24,768 nucleotides of DNA from CAYQDF01 sp964416175 (GTDB lineage: Bacteria > Chloroflexota > Anaerolineae > Anaerolineales > UBA4823): assembly GCA_964416175.1 (NCBI GenBank), contig CAYQDF010000043.1, positions 1-24,768 on the forward strand, read 5' to 3'. The notes beneath the pieces are model-generated. The model did not search any database, was not told where the DNA came from, and worked only from the letters and a program-made list of their open reading frames with translations. The position numbers and the translations under genes were made by a program. Below, one piece after another: positions 1 to 6,767 of this stretch (positions are counted from its first letter, which is position 1; each line of letters starts with the position of its first letter).

Positions 1-402
1 TGGCATGATCGGATACCTGCCGCGCAGCACCAGCAGCCCAATTCCCCACGTCCCGGCCAGCAGCAGCGGGGCGAGCAAGCTGAAGCGCTGCACCGGCTGG
101 CTTTTGGCGAACAGAAACACTCCAAAGGCAGCCAGTGAGAGAAAGGAGCCCACCAGGATCACCAGCCGGACGATATCCCAGAACAGCGGGAGTGTGAACT
201 GCCCCGGGAGCAGCCCCTGGCTCTCCCACATTTCCACCCATTCGTGCGTCCCGTGCAAAAGGCCGAAGGTCGCCATGGGTCGGAATGCGTGGCGCAGCCG
301 CTCATCACCGCAGTGCGACAGCTCCAGGACAATGGCGATTCCCATGCTGAAGAACGCCAGGCCATAGAAAAAGAAAATCAGCGGGAAATACGGCGACGGC
401 AC
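1..402 (-). CDS. N-terminal part of a membrane sensor protein, probably a sensor histidine kinase (cut by the window edge)
   Basis: The open frame gives 134 residues and runs off the left edge of the window, so only the N-terminus is present. It is hydrophobic with three to four membrane segments. The first reads FFFYGLAFFSMGIAIVLEL, and a conserved-looking FGLLHGTHEWVEMW stretch follows near residues 45-58. This arrangement (a YGLAFFxMG helix, then an HGxHEW motif) is one I associate with the membrane input region of sensor histidine kinases in Chloroflexi and Deltaproteobacteria, but no kinase domain is visible. The start is a GTG at 400-402, the only start-type codon after an in-frame TAA, with GGGAG about 10 nt upstream. 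It lies 34 nt downstream of the pentapeptide-repeat gene on the same strand. The membrane protein call is firm; the kinase identity is inferred. Confidence 0.6.
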   Translation of the reverse strand, partial: MPSPYFPLIFFFYGLAFFSMGIAIVLELSHCGDERLRHAFRPMATFGLLHGTHEWVEMWESQGLLPGQFTLPLFWDIVRLVILVGSFLSLAAFGVFLFAKSQPVQRFSLLAPLLLAGTWGIGLLVLRGRYPIMP

Positions 403-436
403 GCGGAGATCACTCCCGGGCTGGATCCGTCGAAGA

Positions 437-868
437 CTATTTTACGCGGATGTCTTCCGGCAATCTGGCGCCGTCGAGCTTGGCCGAGATCAGGTCGGCG
501 CCAGCCAGCCGCGCCAGGCGCAGGTCCGCTTCACTGAGGTTTGCGTTGACCAGGATAGCCCCGGTCAGGTCCGCTTTGCTCAGGTCTGCCCTTCTCAGGT
601 CAGCTTCGGTCAGGTTTGCCCCGCTGAGGTAGGCTTTGCTCAGCTTGGCGCCGACGAGGTCAGCTTTGCTCAGGTTTGCGCCGACGAGATCGGCGCCTGT
701 CAGATCAGCGCCCGTCAGGTAAGCTTTGTTGAGGTTCGCCCACCGCAGGTCTGCGCCGCGCAGGTCGGCTCCGACCAGGTTCGCTCCGCTCAGGTCAATA
801 TTGACCAGCCACAAAGGTCCCGGGCGGTTCAGCAGATCATAAATTTCGGATCGAGTCAGTTCAGCCAT
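437..868 (-). CDS. Pentapeptide-repeat protein
   Basis: This 143-residue protein is built almost wholly from A(D/N)LXX pentapeptides. From about residue 24 to 135 the pattern runs SGANL, VGADL, RGADL, RWANL, TGADL and so on, with some A-to-Y substitutions (KAYL). Such repeats fold as a right-handed quadrilateral beta-helix. Members range from DNA-mimicking gyrase protectors (Qnr, MfpA) to proteins of unknown role. There is no signal peptide or membrane segment, so it should be cytoplasmic. The first 23 residues (MAELTRSEIYDLLNRPGPLW) are a short non-repeat cap. AGGAG sits about 9 nt before the ATG. The DNA shows the matching 15-nt period. It starts 32 nt after the MIP channel gene and is probably co-transcribed with it. 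The specific function is unknown. Confidence 0.9.
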   Translation of the reverse strand: MAELTRSEIYDLLNRPGPLWLVNIDLSGANLVGADLRGADLRWANLNKAYLTGADLTGADLVGANLSKADLVGAKLSKAYLSGANLTEADLRRADLSKADLTGAILVNANLSEADLRLARLAGADLISAKLDGARLPEDIRVK

Positions 869-900
869 ATACCATTCTCCTCATGTTCACCGATCTATCA

Positions 901-1530
901 TTAATCCTTTGGATTTATAAAGCGGAAGGCCATGGCTGCCGCAGCACCCCCGGCAACCTGGGCGACCAGGTATATCCAGATGTCCCCCCAGCCCGATAAG
1001 CCCATAGTGGTGATCCCGACTGCGACGGCCGGGTTGATCGCGCCGCCGGAGATGTCGCCGATCGTCAACGCAGCGACCAGCAGGGTGAAGCCGATCGCCA
1101 ACCCAAAATAGGAATTGCCGCTGGTGGATTTCGCTGTTGCAACGTTGAGGACCACATAGCTGAGAGCAAAGGTGAAAAGGAATTCCGCGATCAGCGAAAG
1201 AGCTGCCTGATGCTGGATGGATGATGCAGCTGGACCGCCCTTGAAATACTGGACGACAAATCCTGCCGCGAGACCCGCGACGACCTGGATACCCATGTAC
1301 GCTGCCGCCTCACCAGTTTTCATCCGCCCGCGCAGCCAGACCGCCAGGCTCACCGCCGGGTTATAGTGACCTCCCGAGACGTGCCCCCCGGCGTAGACCA
1401 TCACCATCAGCGTCGAACCGATGGCGATTGCGGCCAGCGCGCCGAGAGTGGAATCAATTACCACCATCCCGACGACGAAGACCAGAAAGAACGTTCCGAT
1501 GAATTCAACGAGCAATTTCTTGGCTTCCAT
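901..1530 (-). CDS. Aquaporin / MIP-family channel protein
   Basis: The 209-residue product has six predicted membrane helices and the two hallmark half-helix motifs of the major intrinsic protein family: SGGHYNPAV with NPA at 57-59 and SGGAINPAV with NPA at 166-168. It therefore forms a tetrameric inner-membrane pore for water or small uncharged solutes. Ungapped alignment by eye to E. coli AqpZ puts Ile37, Ala154, Gly163 and Val169 at the four aromatic/arginine filter positions (Phe, His, Thr, Arg in AqpZ). The second motif is NPAV instead of NPAR, so the near-universal filter Arg is absent and substrate cannot be assumed to be water. Its ATG lies inside the upstream GT87-like gene (26-nt overlap), with AGGAG upstream of it, suggesting translational coupling. 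Length is slightly short for the family but complete. Confidence 0.92.
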   Translation of the reverse strand: MEAKKLLVEFIGTFFLVFVVGMVVIDSTLGALAAIAIGSTLMVMVYAGGHVSGGHYNPAVSLAVWLRGRMKTGEAAAYMGIQVVAGLAAGFVVQYFKGGPAASSIQHQAALSLIAEFLFTFALSYVVLNVATAKSTSGNSYFGLAIGFTLLVAALTIGDISGGAINPAVAVGITTMGLSGWGDIWIYLVAQVAGGAAAAMAFRFINPKD

Positions 1531-2467
1531 ACTCTCTCCTTTCTGAATTTTGATTGCCGATCGCTGATTCTTGATCGGCTAACTGCTGGCGTGGATGCCT
1601 CTCTAGATAGAGGCACGTCCACAGCCAGCCCACGAAAAGCCAGCCCAGCCACCACCCGATCGGACCCAACCAGTTCGCCGACAGCGGGAGCCAGGATAGA
1701 ACCGCGGCAATGCCGGCCGGGACCGGTTTCAGGCGAGCCACCGCCGGGACTACCGGCAGCAGATTGTAGAAGATAAGATGAGGGGTTGCAAATGCTCCCG
1801 AAAGCATCAACATATCGATGTCCCCCCGTGAGAACCACATCAGCGGCAGGGCGAGGATTATCCCCCAGGGACTGATGCTTATGTCTTGTTCATACCTGCC
1901 CTCCGCGTAAAATGCGTTCACCTGGATCATTTTCAGCGGCCAGGGGCCCCAGACGAGCAAAGAAATCAGCAGGAATGCAAGCAGCACGAACAGGTAAGAT
2001 TTTCTGGCCAGAAAGGCGAACGCTGTGATCTGGGGTTTTATCAGAGCCAGAGGCGCCAGCACGGGCAGAGCGAGCAGCCCAAGCAGAGCAATCCCGTCCA
2101 GCTGGCCCAGAAACACCGTCCAGATGACCGGAAGGGAAAGAAAAGCCAATAAAGCGCTAAAGGGGTGAAGCGAGCGGAGCAAAGTCGCAACCGCCATGGC
2201 TGCCAGGGTCAGCCCAACCAGACCCGGCCAGCTCAAGAAGCGTATGACTGTCAGCGTCCAGGGGGGATAGAACGGCGGGACGATCTCCTGGTCCCAGAAA
2301 TTGACCCAATCAAAGCCGAAGAAACCATCTGCCGGAATAAGGAAACCCAGGAAGTAGAAGAATACCAGGAGCGCCAGGAACAGCCCAAAGCGCTGCGCGC
2401 CGGACAGATCGCGGTTGAATATTCTTCGTACAGGGAATAACAACTCGGTGAGATGAGACTTGTTCAT
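1505..2467 (-). CDS. Polytopic membrane protein, GT87 (DUF2029)-like glycosyltransferase
   Basis: The 320-residue protein is strongly hydrophobic with roughly nine or ten membrane helices. A GQLDGIALLGLLAL segment followed by LALIKPQITAF resembles the GQ...LL...KPQ signature of GT87/DUF2029 GT-C mannosyltransferase-like proteins, which use polyprenyl-phosphate sugars at the membrane. An Asp-rich loop after the first helix (FDWVNFWDQE) fits the catalytic-loop position of GT-C enzymes. The frame is open further upstream, but I chose the ATG at 2465-2467: the extra 43 residues are polar, overlap the OppF-like gene, and a TATAAT box lies 6 nt before this ATG. The C-terminal tail overlaps the MIP gene by 26 nt. 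Family assignment is by motif only and acceptor and donor are unknown. Confidence 0.7.
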   Translation of the reverse strand: MNKSHLTELLFPVRRIFNRDLSGAQRFGLFLALLVFFYFLGFLIPADGFFGFDWVNFWDQEIVPPFYPPWTLTVIRFLSWPGLVGLTLAAMAVATLLRSLHPFSALLAFLSLPVIWTVFLGQLDGIALLGLLALPVLAPLALIKPQITAFAFLARKSYLFVLLAFLLISLLVWGPWPLKMIQVNAFYAEGRYEQDISISPWGIILALPLMWFSRGDIDMLMLSGAFATPHLIFYNLLPVVPAVARLKPVPAGIAAVLSWLPLSANWLGPIGWWLGWLFVGWLWTCLYLERHPRQQLADQESAIGNQNSERREYGSQEIAR

Positions 2468-2473
2468 CCGGTG

Positions 2474-2479
2474 ATTATA
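2474..2479 (-). promoter_or_regulatory. Candidate -10 box placed for a leaderless transcript of the GT87-like gene
   Basis: On the minus strand TATAAT occupies 2479-2474, and the ATG begins at 2467 after a 6-nt spacer. A start point at the usual distance would fall on or next to the A of the ATG. No Shine-Dalgarno sequence is visible before this ATG. The hexamer 17 nt upstream (ATGGTA) matches the -35 consensus only at three positions. Confidence 0.4.
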
Positions 2480-2550
2480 ACGAACAGAGCGCTGCTTACC
2501 ATTGACGCAGAATTTCAGTTTCGCAAGCTGCCAGAGCGGCCAGGAATAAG

Positions 2551-3567
2551 CTACGGGAGATTTGGGTGGTCGGACATCTGCGCCGCGAGCAAGCATGCAG
2601 CCAGATGGACATCACCGACCTGAACGAATGGAGGATCGACTTCACGGCACGCCGCGATGGCTACCGGACACCTGGGGTGAAATCGGCAGCCGGACGGGAG
2701 CACAATTGCATTGGGCGTTTCGCCCTGAAGGATGACGCGTTCCCGTCGAAGGCGCGGATTTGGCACCGGCACAACCGACAGCAAAGCTTTCGTGTAAGGG
2801 TGCTGAGGATCCTGCAACACCTGGCTGGTCGGGCCGATCTCGACGATCCGCCCCAGGTACATCACGGCAGTCCGGTCCGTGAATTGCGCCGCGGTTGCCA
2901 GGTCGTGGGTGATGAACAGGATCGATATGCCGCGCGTCTGGCGGAGATCGTCCAGCAGTTTCAGGATCTCGGCGCGGATGCTCACATCCAGCATCGAGAC
3001 GGGTTCGTCCGCCAGGAGCAGGATGGGTTCCAGGACCAGCGCTCCGGCGATCACGACCCGCTGCCGTTGACCGCCGGAGAGCTGGTGCGGATAACGGTCG
3101 ATAAACGCTTCCGGGGGCTGGAGGCCGGCATCCTGGAGGGCCTGGTTCACGCGCTTTTGCTGCTCCGGTTTGCTCTTCGCCAGCCCATGGACTTTCAGCG
3201 GTTCGGCAACGATCTCTCCGATCGTCATCATTGGATTGAGCGTTTCGTAAGGGTCCTGAAACACCATCTGGATCCTCCGGCGGATCGCCTTGAGCTCCCG
3301 ACCTCCCAGGTGGCTGATATCCTCATCTTCAAACGTGATCGTCCCCTTTGTGGGATTCTCGAGCCTCATCAGGGTCAATGCGAGGGTGGATTTCCCGCAG
3401 CCGCTTTCCCCAACGAGCCCAAGGACTTCACCACGTTGGATTTCGAAGCTCACCCCGTCCACGGCGTGGACGACCTGGTCGCTCCCTCTTCCCAGGCGAG
3501 AACTCCTGAAAGGATACTGCTTGACGAGGTTCTCGACTTTGAGCAGCGGAGAATAGCCGTCGGTCAT
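2551..3567 (-). CDS. Oligopeptide/dipeptide ABC transporter ATP-binding protein (OppF/DppF type)
   Basis: The 338-residue product is a complete ABC ATPase: Walker A GESGCGKS at 53-60, Q-loop Gln in VFQDPYETLNP near 104, signature LSGGQRQR at 163-170, Walker B ILLLADEP at 182-189, and an H-loop in FITHDLA. The C-terminal extension with CRFHPRCPVA...C is the oligo_HPY-type domain of peptide transporters. It would power import as a heterodimer with the neighbouring OppD-like ATPase on the cytoplasmic side. Its ATG overlaps the stop of the OppD-like gene (ATGA), so translation is coupled. It is the last gene of the transporter; the next minus-strand gene starts 84 nt further on, apparently from its own promoter. 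Substrate (peptides, nickel, sugars) cannot be decided from the ATPase. Confidence 0.95.
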   Translation of the reverse strand: MTDGYSPLLKVENLVKQYPFRSSRLGRGSDQVVHAVDGVSFEIQRGEVLGLVGESGCGKSTLALTLMRLENPTKGTITFEDEDISHLGGRELKAIRRRIQMVFQDPYETLNPMMTIGEIVAEPLKVHGLAKSKPEQQKRVNQALQDAGLQPPEAFIDRYPHQLSGGQRQRVVIAGALVLEPILLLADEPVSMLDVSIRAEILKLLDDLRQTRGISILFITHDLATAAQFTDRTAVMYLGRIVEIGPTSQVLQDPQHPYTKALLSVVPVPNPRLRRERVILQGETPNAIVLPSGCRFHPRCPVAIAACREVDPPFVQVGDVHLAACLLAAQMSDHPNLP

Positions 3568-4610
3568 CGCTCGACCAGGTGGCAGCTTGCCTGGTGGAAT
3601 TCCCCTAGCCGGTGGAGTGAGGGTTTCTCTCTGTGGCAGCGGTCGAACGCCGAAGCACAGCGCGGTGCAAACCGGCAGCCCGGCGGCAGGTCATCCAGCC
3701 GCGGCGGGTAGCCCGGGATCGAGCGCAGCGCATCCCTCGGCCTGGACAGATCCGGAAAGGCAGCCAGGAGCTGCCGGGTGTACGGGTGCTGCGGGTCGTT
3801 GAACACCGTATCCACGCTGGCGTACTCAGCAGTCACCCCGCCATACATGACCAGCACGCTGTCGCAAATTTCTGCCACGACTCCCAGATCGTGGGTGACA
3901 AGGATGACCGCCAATCCCAGGTTGTGGCGGAGCGTGTCCAACAGCTCCAGGATCTGGGCCTGGACCATCACGTCCAGGGCGGTGGTTGGTTCGTCGGCGA
4001 TCAACACCTGCGGATTGCAGGCAAGGGCCATTGCGATCATCGCCCTTTGTCTCATCCCGCCCGAGTACTGGTGCGGGTACTGGTCCTTCCTCTCCGGACT
4101 GATCCCAACCATATCGAGCAAGGACCGGACGCGGTCATTTACGGCTGATTGAGGGGGGAGAGAATTGTGCCGGAGGATCGCCTCCCGGATCTGGTCGCCG
4201 ATCGTCCGCACCGGGTTGAGCGCATTCATGGCTCCCTGGAAGATCATGGAAATGTCCCTCCAGCGCACGTCCTCGATTTCCGATTCACTCAGATCGAGCA
4301 GGTCACGCCCCAGGTATAGGATCTCTCCAGAGACGATCCGGCCCGCAGCAGGTAGCAGGCGCAGCAGGCTGAGCATGAGCGTGGTCTTGCCACATCCGCT
4401 CTCCCCGACCAGACCGAGCATCTCGCCTTCCCGCAGGGTAAAACTCACCTCATCCACCGCCCGCGCAGGGAGGGCTCCCGGGCTGATAAAATCCACGGAG
4501 ACCTGGCGGACATCCAGGAGCAGCGGGGCGCTCTCCCGTCCTTCGCTGATTTTCAAACCAAAATCTCTTCCTTTTAACCCTGGGTCGGGAAGAACACCTG
4601 CCCCGCTCAT
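3564..4610 (-). CDS. Oligopeptide/dipeptide ABC transporter ATP-binding protein (OppD/DppD type)
   Basis: The 348-residue ABC ATPase has Walker A GESGCGKT at 69-76, FQGAMNALNP (Q-loop region), signature YSGGMRQRA, Walker B VLIADEPTTALD and THDLGV (H-loop). The MIFQGAMNALNPV and YSGGMRQR forms are typical of OppD/DppD rather than OppF. A Cys-containing tail (CRFAPRCASAFDRC...C) is typical of the subfamily. The frame stays open upstream through the permease gene, but that part is a shadow. The start at 4608-4610 overlaps the permease stop as ATGA, with AAGGAG upstream. It is coupled at both ends by 4-nt overlaps. It is expected to form the ATPase pair with the OppF-like protein. Confidence 0.95.
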   Translation of the reverse strand: MSGAGVLPDPGLKGRDFGLKISEGRESAPLLLDVRQVSVDFISPGALPARAVDEVSFTLREGEMLGLVGESGCGKTTLMLSLLRLLPAAGRIVSGEILYLGRDLLDLSESEIEDVRWRDISMIFQGAMNALNPVRTIGDQIREAILRHNSLPPQSAVNDRVRSLLDMVGISPERKDQYPHQYSGGMRQRAMIAMALACNPQVLIADEPTTALDVMVQAQILELLDTLRHNLGLAVILVTHDLGVVAEICDSVLVMYGGVTAEYASVDTVFNDPQHPYTRQLLAAFPDLSRPRDALRSIPGYPPRLDDLPPGCRFAPRCASAFDRCHREKPSLHRLGEFHQASCHLVER

Positions 4611-5536
4611 CTCGCAGCCGTCTCCTTCTGGCGTGCAACCATGCCTTTCCCGACGGCGAGATGATGCGTCTCCAGGCGCGGATTGAGCACCTGCTCCATC
4701 CCATGTCCAAGCAGAGTGCAGCCCAGTACGACCCACACGATGCCGAAGCCCGGCGGGACCAATGCCCACCAGGCGCCGGCGCTCATCGCTCCCCGGGTGA
4801 AGGCGTAATTGAGCATCTGGCCCCAGCTGACAACCGTGGGATCGGAAAGCCCGAGGAAGCTCAGCGTGCTCTCTTCGAGGATCGCCAGAGAGATGACCAG
4901 GACAGTGTTGGCAACCATCAACGGGAGCACCATCGGCAGGATGTGCCGGCGCACGATGTACGGCCTTCCAGCGCCGATCGCTCTGGCCCGGAGCACGAAC
5001 TTGCGTTCCTTGACCGACAGAGTCTGCGAGCGCACCAGACGGGCTGTTCCCGTCCATCCGATGATCCCGATCACAAAGATGATATTCAGCAGGCTGGGCT
5101 TGGTGAGCGCGACGAGCACAACCGCCAGGGGCAGATCCGGGATCACCAGCATGATGTCCGTGAACCGCATCAGGATCGTCTCCGTCCAGCCGCCATAAAA
5201 ACCAGCCACGATCCCGATCAACCCGCCGATGAAGATCGAGATGAAGGATGCGAAGAAGCCGACGATCAGGGAGACACGCGAACCGTAAATGAAATTCGAG
5301 AGTACGTCCTTGCCAGCATCGTCCGTGCCCAGAAGATGCGCATCGCCGGGAGCAGCATAAATATCTTCAATCGTGATCTTCACCGGGGCATAGGGATCAT
5401 AAGGAGCTATCGCGGGGGCAAAAACCGCTGCCAGAACAGCCAGGATCAGCATCCCAAGCCCGACCAGGCCCAGCTTGTTCCGGGCGATGTGCCGCCACAT
5501 ACCCCGCACGGTGGTGATTTCAAGCGGTCTTTCCAT
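4607..5536 (-). CDS. Oligopeptide/dipeptide ABC transporter permease (OppC/DppC type)
   Basis: The 309-residue permease has an N-terminal membrane helix (KLGLVGLGMLILAVLAAVFA), then the YDPYAP and HLLGTDDAGKDVLSNFIYGSR motif that marks the OppC/DppC N-terminal region, and five more helices. The EAA-type loop RARAIGAGRPYIVRRHILP contacts the ATPases, and FLGLSDPTVVSWGQML near the C-terminal part is also family-typical. It would pair with the OppB-like permease in the cytoplasmic membrane. The gene starts 3 nt after the OppB-like stop, with GGAG in the preceding gene serving as ribosome-binding site, and overlaps the OppD-like gene by 4 nt. Confidence 0.95.
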   Translation of the reverse strand: MERPLEITTVRGMWRHIARNKLGLVGLGMLILAVLAAVFAPAIAPYDPYAPVKITIEDIYAAPGDAHLLGTDDAGKDVLSNFIYGSRVSLIVGFFASFISIFIGGLIGIVAGFYGGWTETILMRFTDIMLVIPDLPLAVVLVALTKPSLLNIIFVIGIIGWTGTARLVRSQTLSVKERKFVLRARAIGAGRPYIVRRHILPMVLPLMVANTVLVISLAILEESTLSFLGLSDPTVVSWGQMLNYAFTRGAMSAGAWWALVPPGFGIVWVVLGCTLLGHGMEQVLNPRLETHHLAVGKGMVARQKETAAR

Positions 5537-5539
5537 CCA

Positions 5540-6571
5540 TCACTCCGTCCGCACACGCGGATCGAGAACCGAATACAGGAGGTCTGCGGTCAGGTTGGCG
5601 AAGATCACGCTGACGGCAATGATCATGAAGGCGCCCTGCAGGACAGGATAGTCGCGCCGCCCGACCGCTTCATAGATCAGCTGACCGATCCCGGGCCAGG
5701 AGAATACTGTTTCGATCTGGATGGCGCCGGCGACGATGAAGCCGAGGTTCAGGGCGATGATCGTGACCATAGGGAGCATTGAGTTCCGTAATGCGTGATC
5801 CTTCAAGGTCTGAAAAGCGCGCAGCCCTTTTGCTTTGGCAGTCAGGATGAAATCTTCGGACAGCACCTCGATCATCGTGCTCCGCATGATCAGCATGTAC
5901 TCGCCCACAAAAACGATCGTGAAAGTCAGGGTGGGCAGGATCATGTGACGCCCTATATCCCGATAATACTCCCACGAACTGGTAAAACCCCCGCCGGGGG
6001 TGGCTTTGCCGCCGATGGGCAGATTAAATTCCCGGCTGCCGATGAAGAGCAGGATGATCCCCAGCCAGAAGGTAGGCAGACTCCAGGCGACCAGGCTGCT
6101 CACCAGGGCGCTGTAGTCCACCGGAGTGCGGACCTTCCAGGCGGCGATCACCCCGGTCGTGAGGCCGATGAGGATGGCGAGAATTTCTCCCGCCCCGATC
6201 AGCAGGATGGTATTTCCCAACCGCTCGACCAGGAGGTCAATCACTGGGCGGTTGCTGTGGTAGCTGAAGCCAAACTCCCCCCGCAGCAGATTGCTGACGT
6301 AGATAAAAAACTGGGTCTGGAGGGGATTCACCGCGCAGTCGCCGAACCTGAGCGGGTTGAGCGACTCGAAGCAGTTAATCACCGGCTTGTCCAGCCCGAA
6401 CCTCACCCGGATCGCTTCGACCGCTTCTCTGGTCAGCCGTGGATCCCGGATCCCGGCGCGGGCAGGATCGCCGGGGAGTATCCGAAACAGAAAAAAATTC
6501 AGGACGATGACGAACAAGATCGTCAAAACCGCCCAGCTCAACCGATTTAAGAGATAACGATAACCACTCAC
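5540..6571 (-). CDS. Oligopeptide/dipeptide ABC transporter permease (OppB/DppB type)
   Basis: The 343-residue permease begins MSGYRYLLNRLSWAVLTILF, the usual OppB/DppB N-terminal helix, followed by FFLFRILPGDPAR and the periplasmic region ending in LNPLRFGDCAVNP. Six membrane helices are expected. The EAA-like loop AKAKGLRAFQTLKDHALRNSMLP and the C-terminal YPVLQGAFMIIAV...YSVLDPRVR are characteristic. The start codon is a GTG at 6569-6571 with only a weak upstream purine stretch, and there is a 196-nt gap with inverted repeats to the binding-protein gene. This may let the permeases be made at lower levels than the binding protein. Substrate is presumed peptide-like. Confidence 0.95.
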   Translation of the reverse strand: MSGYRYLLNRLSWAVLTILFVIVLNFFLFRILPGDPARAGIRDPRLTREAVEAIRVRFGLDKPVINCFESLNPLRFGDCAVNPLQTQFFIYVSNLLRGEFGFSYHSNRPVIDLLVERLGNTILLIGAGEILAILIGLTTGVIAAWKVRTPVDYSALVSSLVAWSLPTFWLGIILLFIGSREFNLPIGGKATPGGGFTSSWEYYRDIGRHMILPTLTFTIVFVGEYMLIMRSTMIEVLSEDFILTAKAKGLRAFQTLKDHALRNSMLPMVTIIALNLGFIVAGAIQIETVFSWPGIGQLIYEAVGRRDYPVLQGAFMIIAVSVIFANLTADLLYSVLDPRVRTE

Positions 6572-6612
6572 CGTCTTATTTTCTCAGGGCGTTAAAACCT
6601 CGATCACACCGC

Positions 6613-6713
6613 CCTCCCGCAGGTTCTACCATCGAGAAAATCCAAGGTAGTATCCTCCAAGCATCCCCACGCAGCGATAGGAATTGCTTGCAGGGAATAA
6701 CCTGCGGGAGGTT
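6613..6713. repeat. Inverted repeat in the gap between the binding-protein and permease genes
   Basis: CCTCCCGCAGGTT at 6613-6625 is the exact reverse complement of AACCTGCGGGAGG at 6699-6711, giving two 13-nt arms 73 nt apart. The second arm is also a small hairpin by itself (AACCT-GCGGG-AGGTT, 6699-6713). In minus-strand mRNA these lie downstream of the binding-protein stop and upstream of the permease start. They could stabilise the upstream mRNA segment or partly terminate transcription. No U-tract follows, so a classical terminator is not supported. Confidence 0.6.
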
Positions 6714-6767
6714 CTCCTGGAGTTATCGCCGGACTATCACACAAAGGATTTCCGATCCGCGGCAGGA

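Noticed and set aside
437..868. Regular 15-nt DNA repeat as a non-coding repeat array
   Set aside because: The period follows from pentapeptide codons of an intact gene.
2566..3711. Plus-strand open frame of 381 codons
   Set aside because: Antisense to the OppF-like ATPase, whose full set of motifs is intact on the other strand.
4611..5057. Upstream extension of the OppD-like frame
   Set aside because: The extension overlaps the permease gene out of frame and has no ABC features; the ATGA overlap at 4607-4610 gives a better start.
4661..5782. Plus-strand open frame of 373 codons
   Set aside because: Antisense to the two permease genes; polar low-quality composition.
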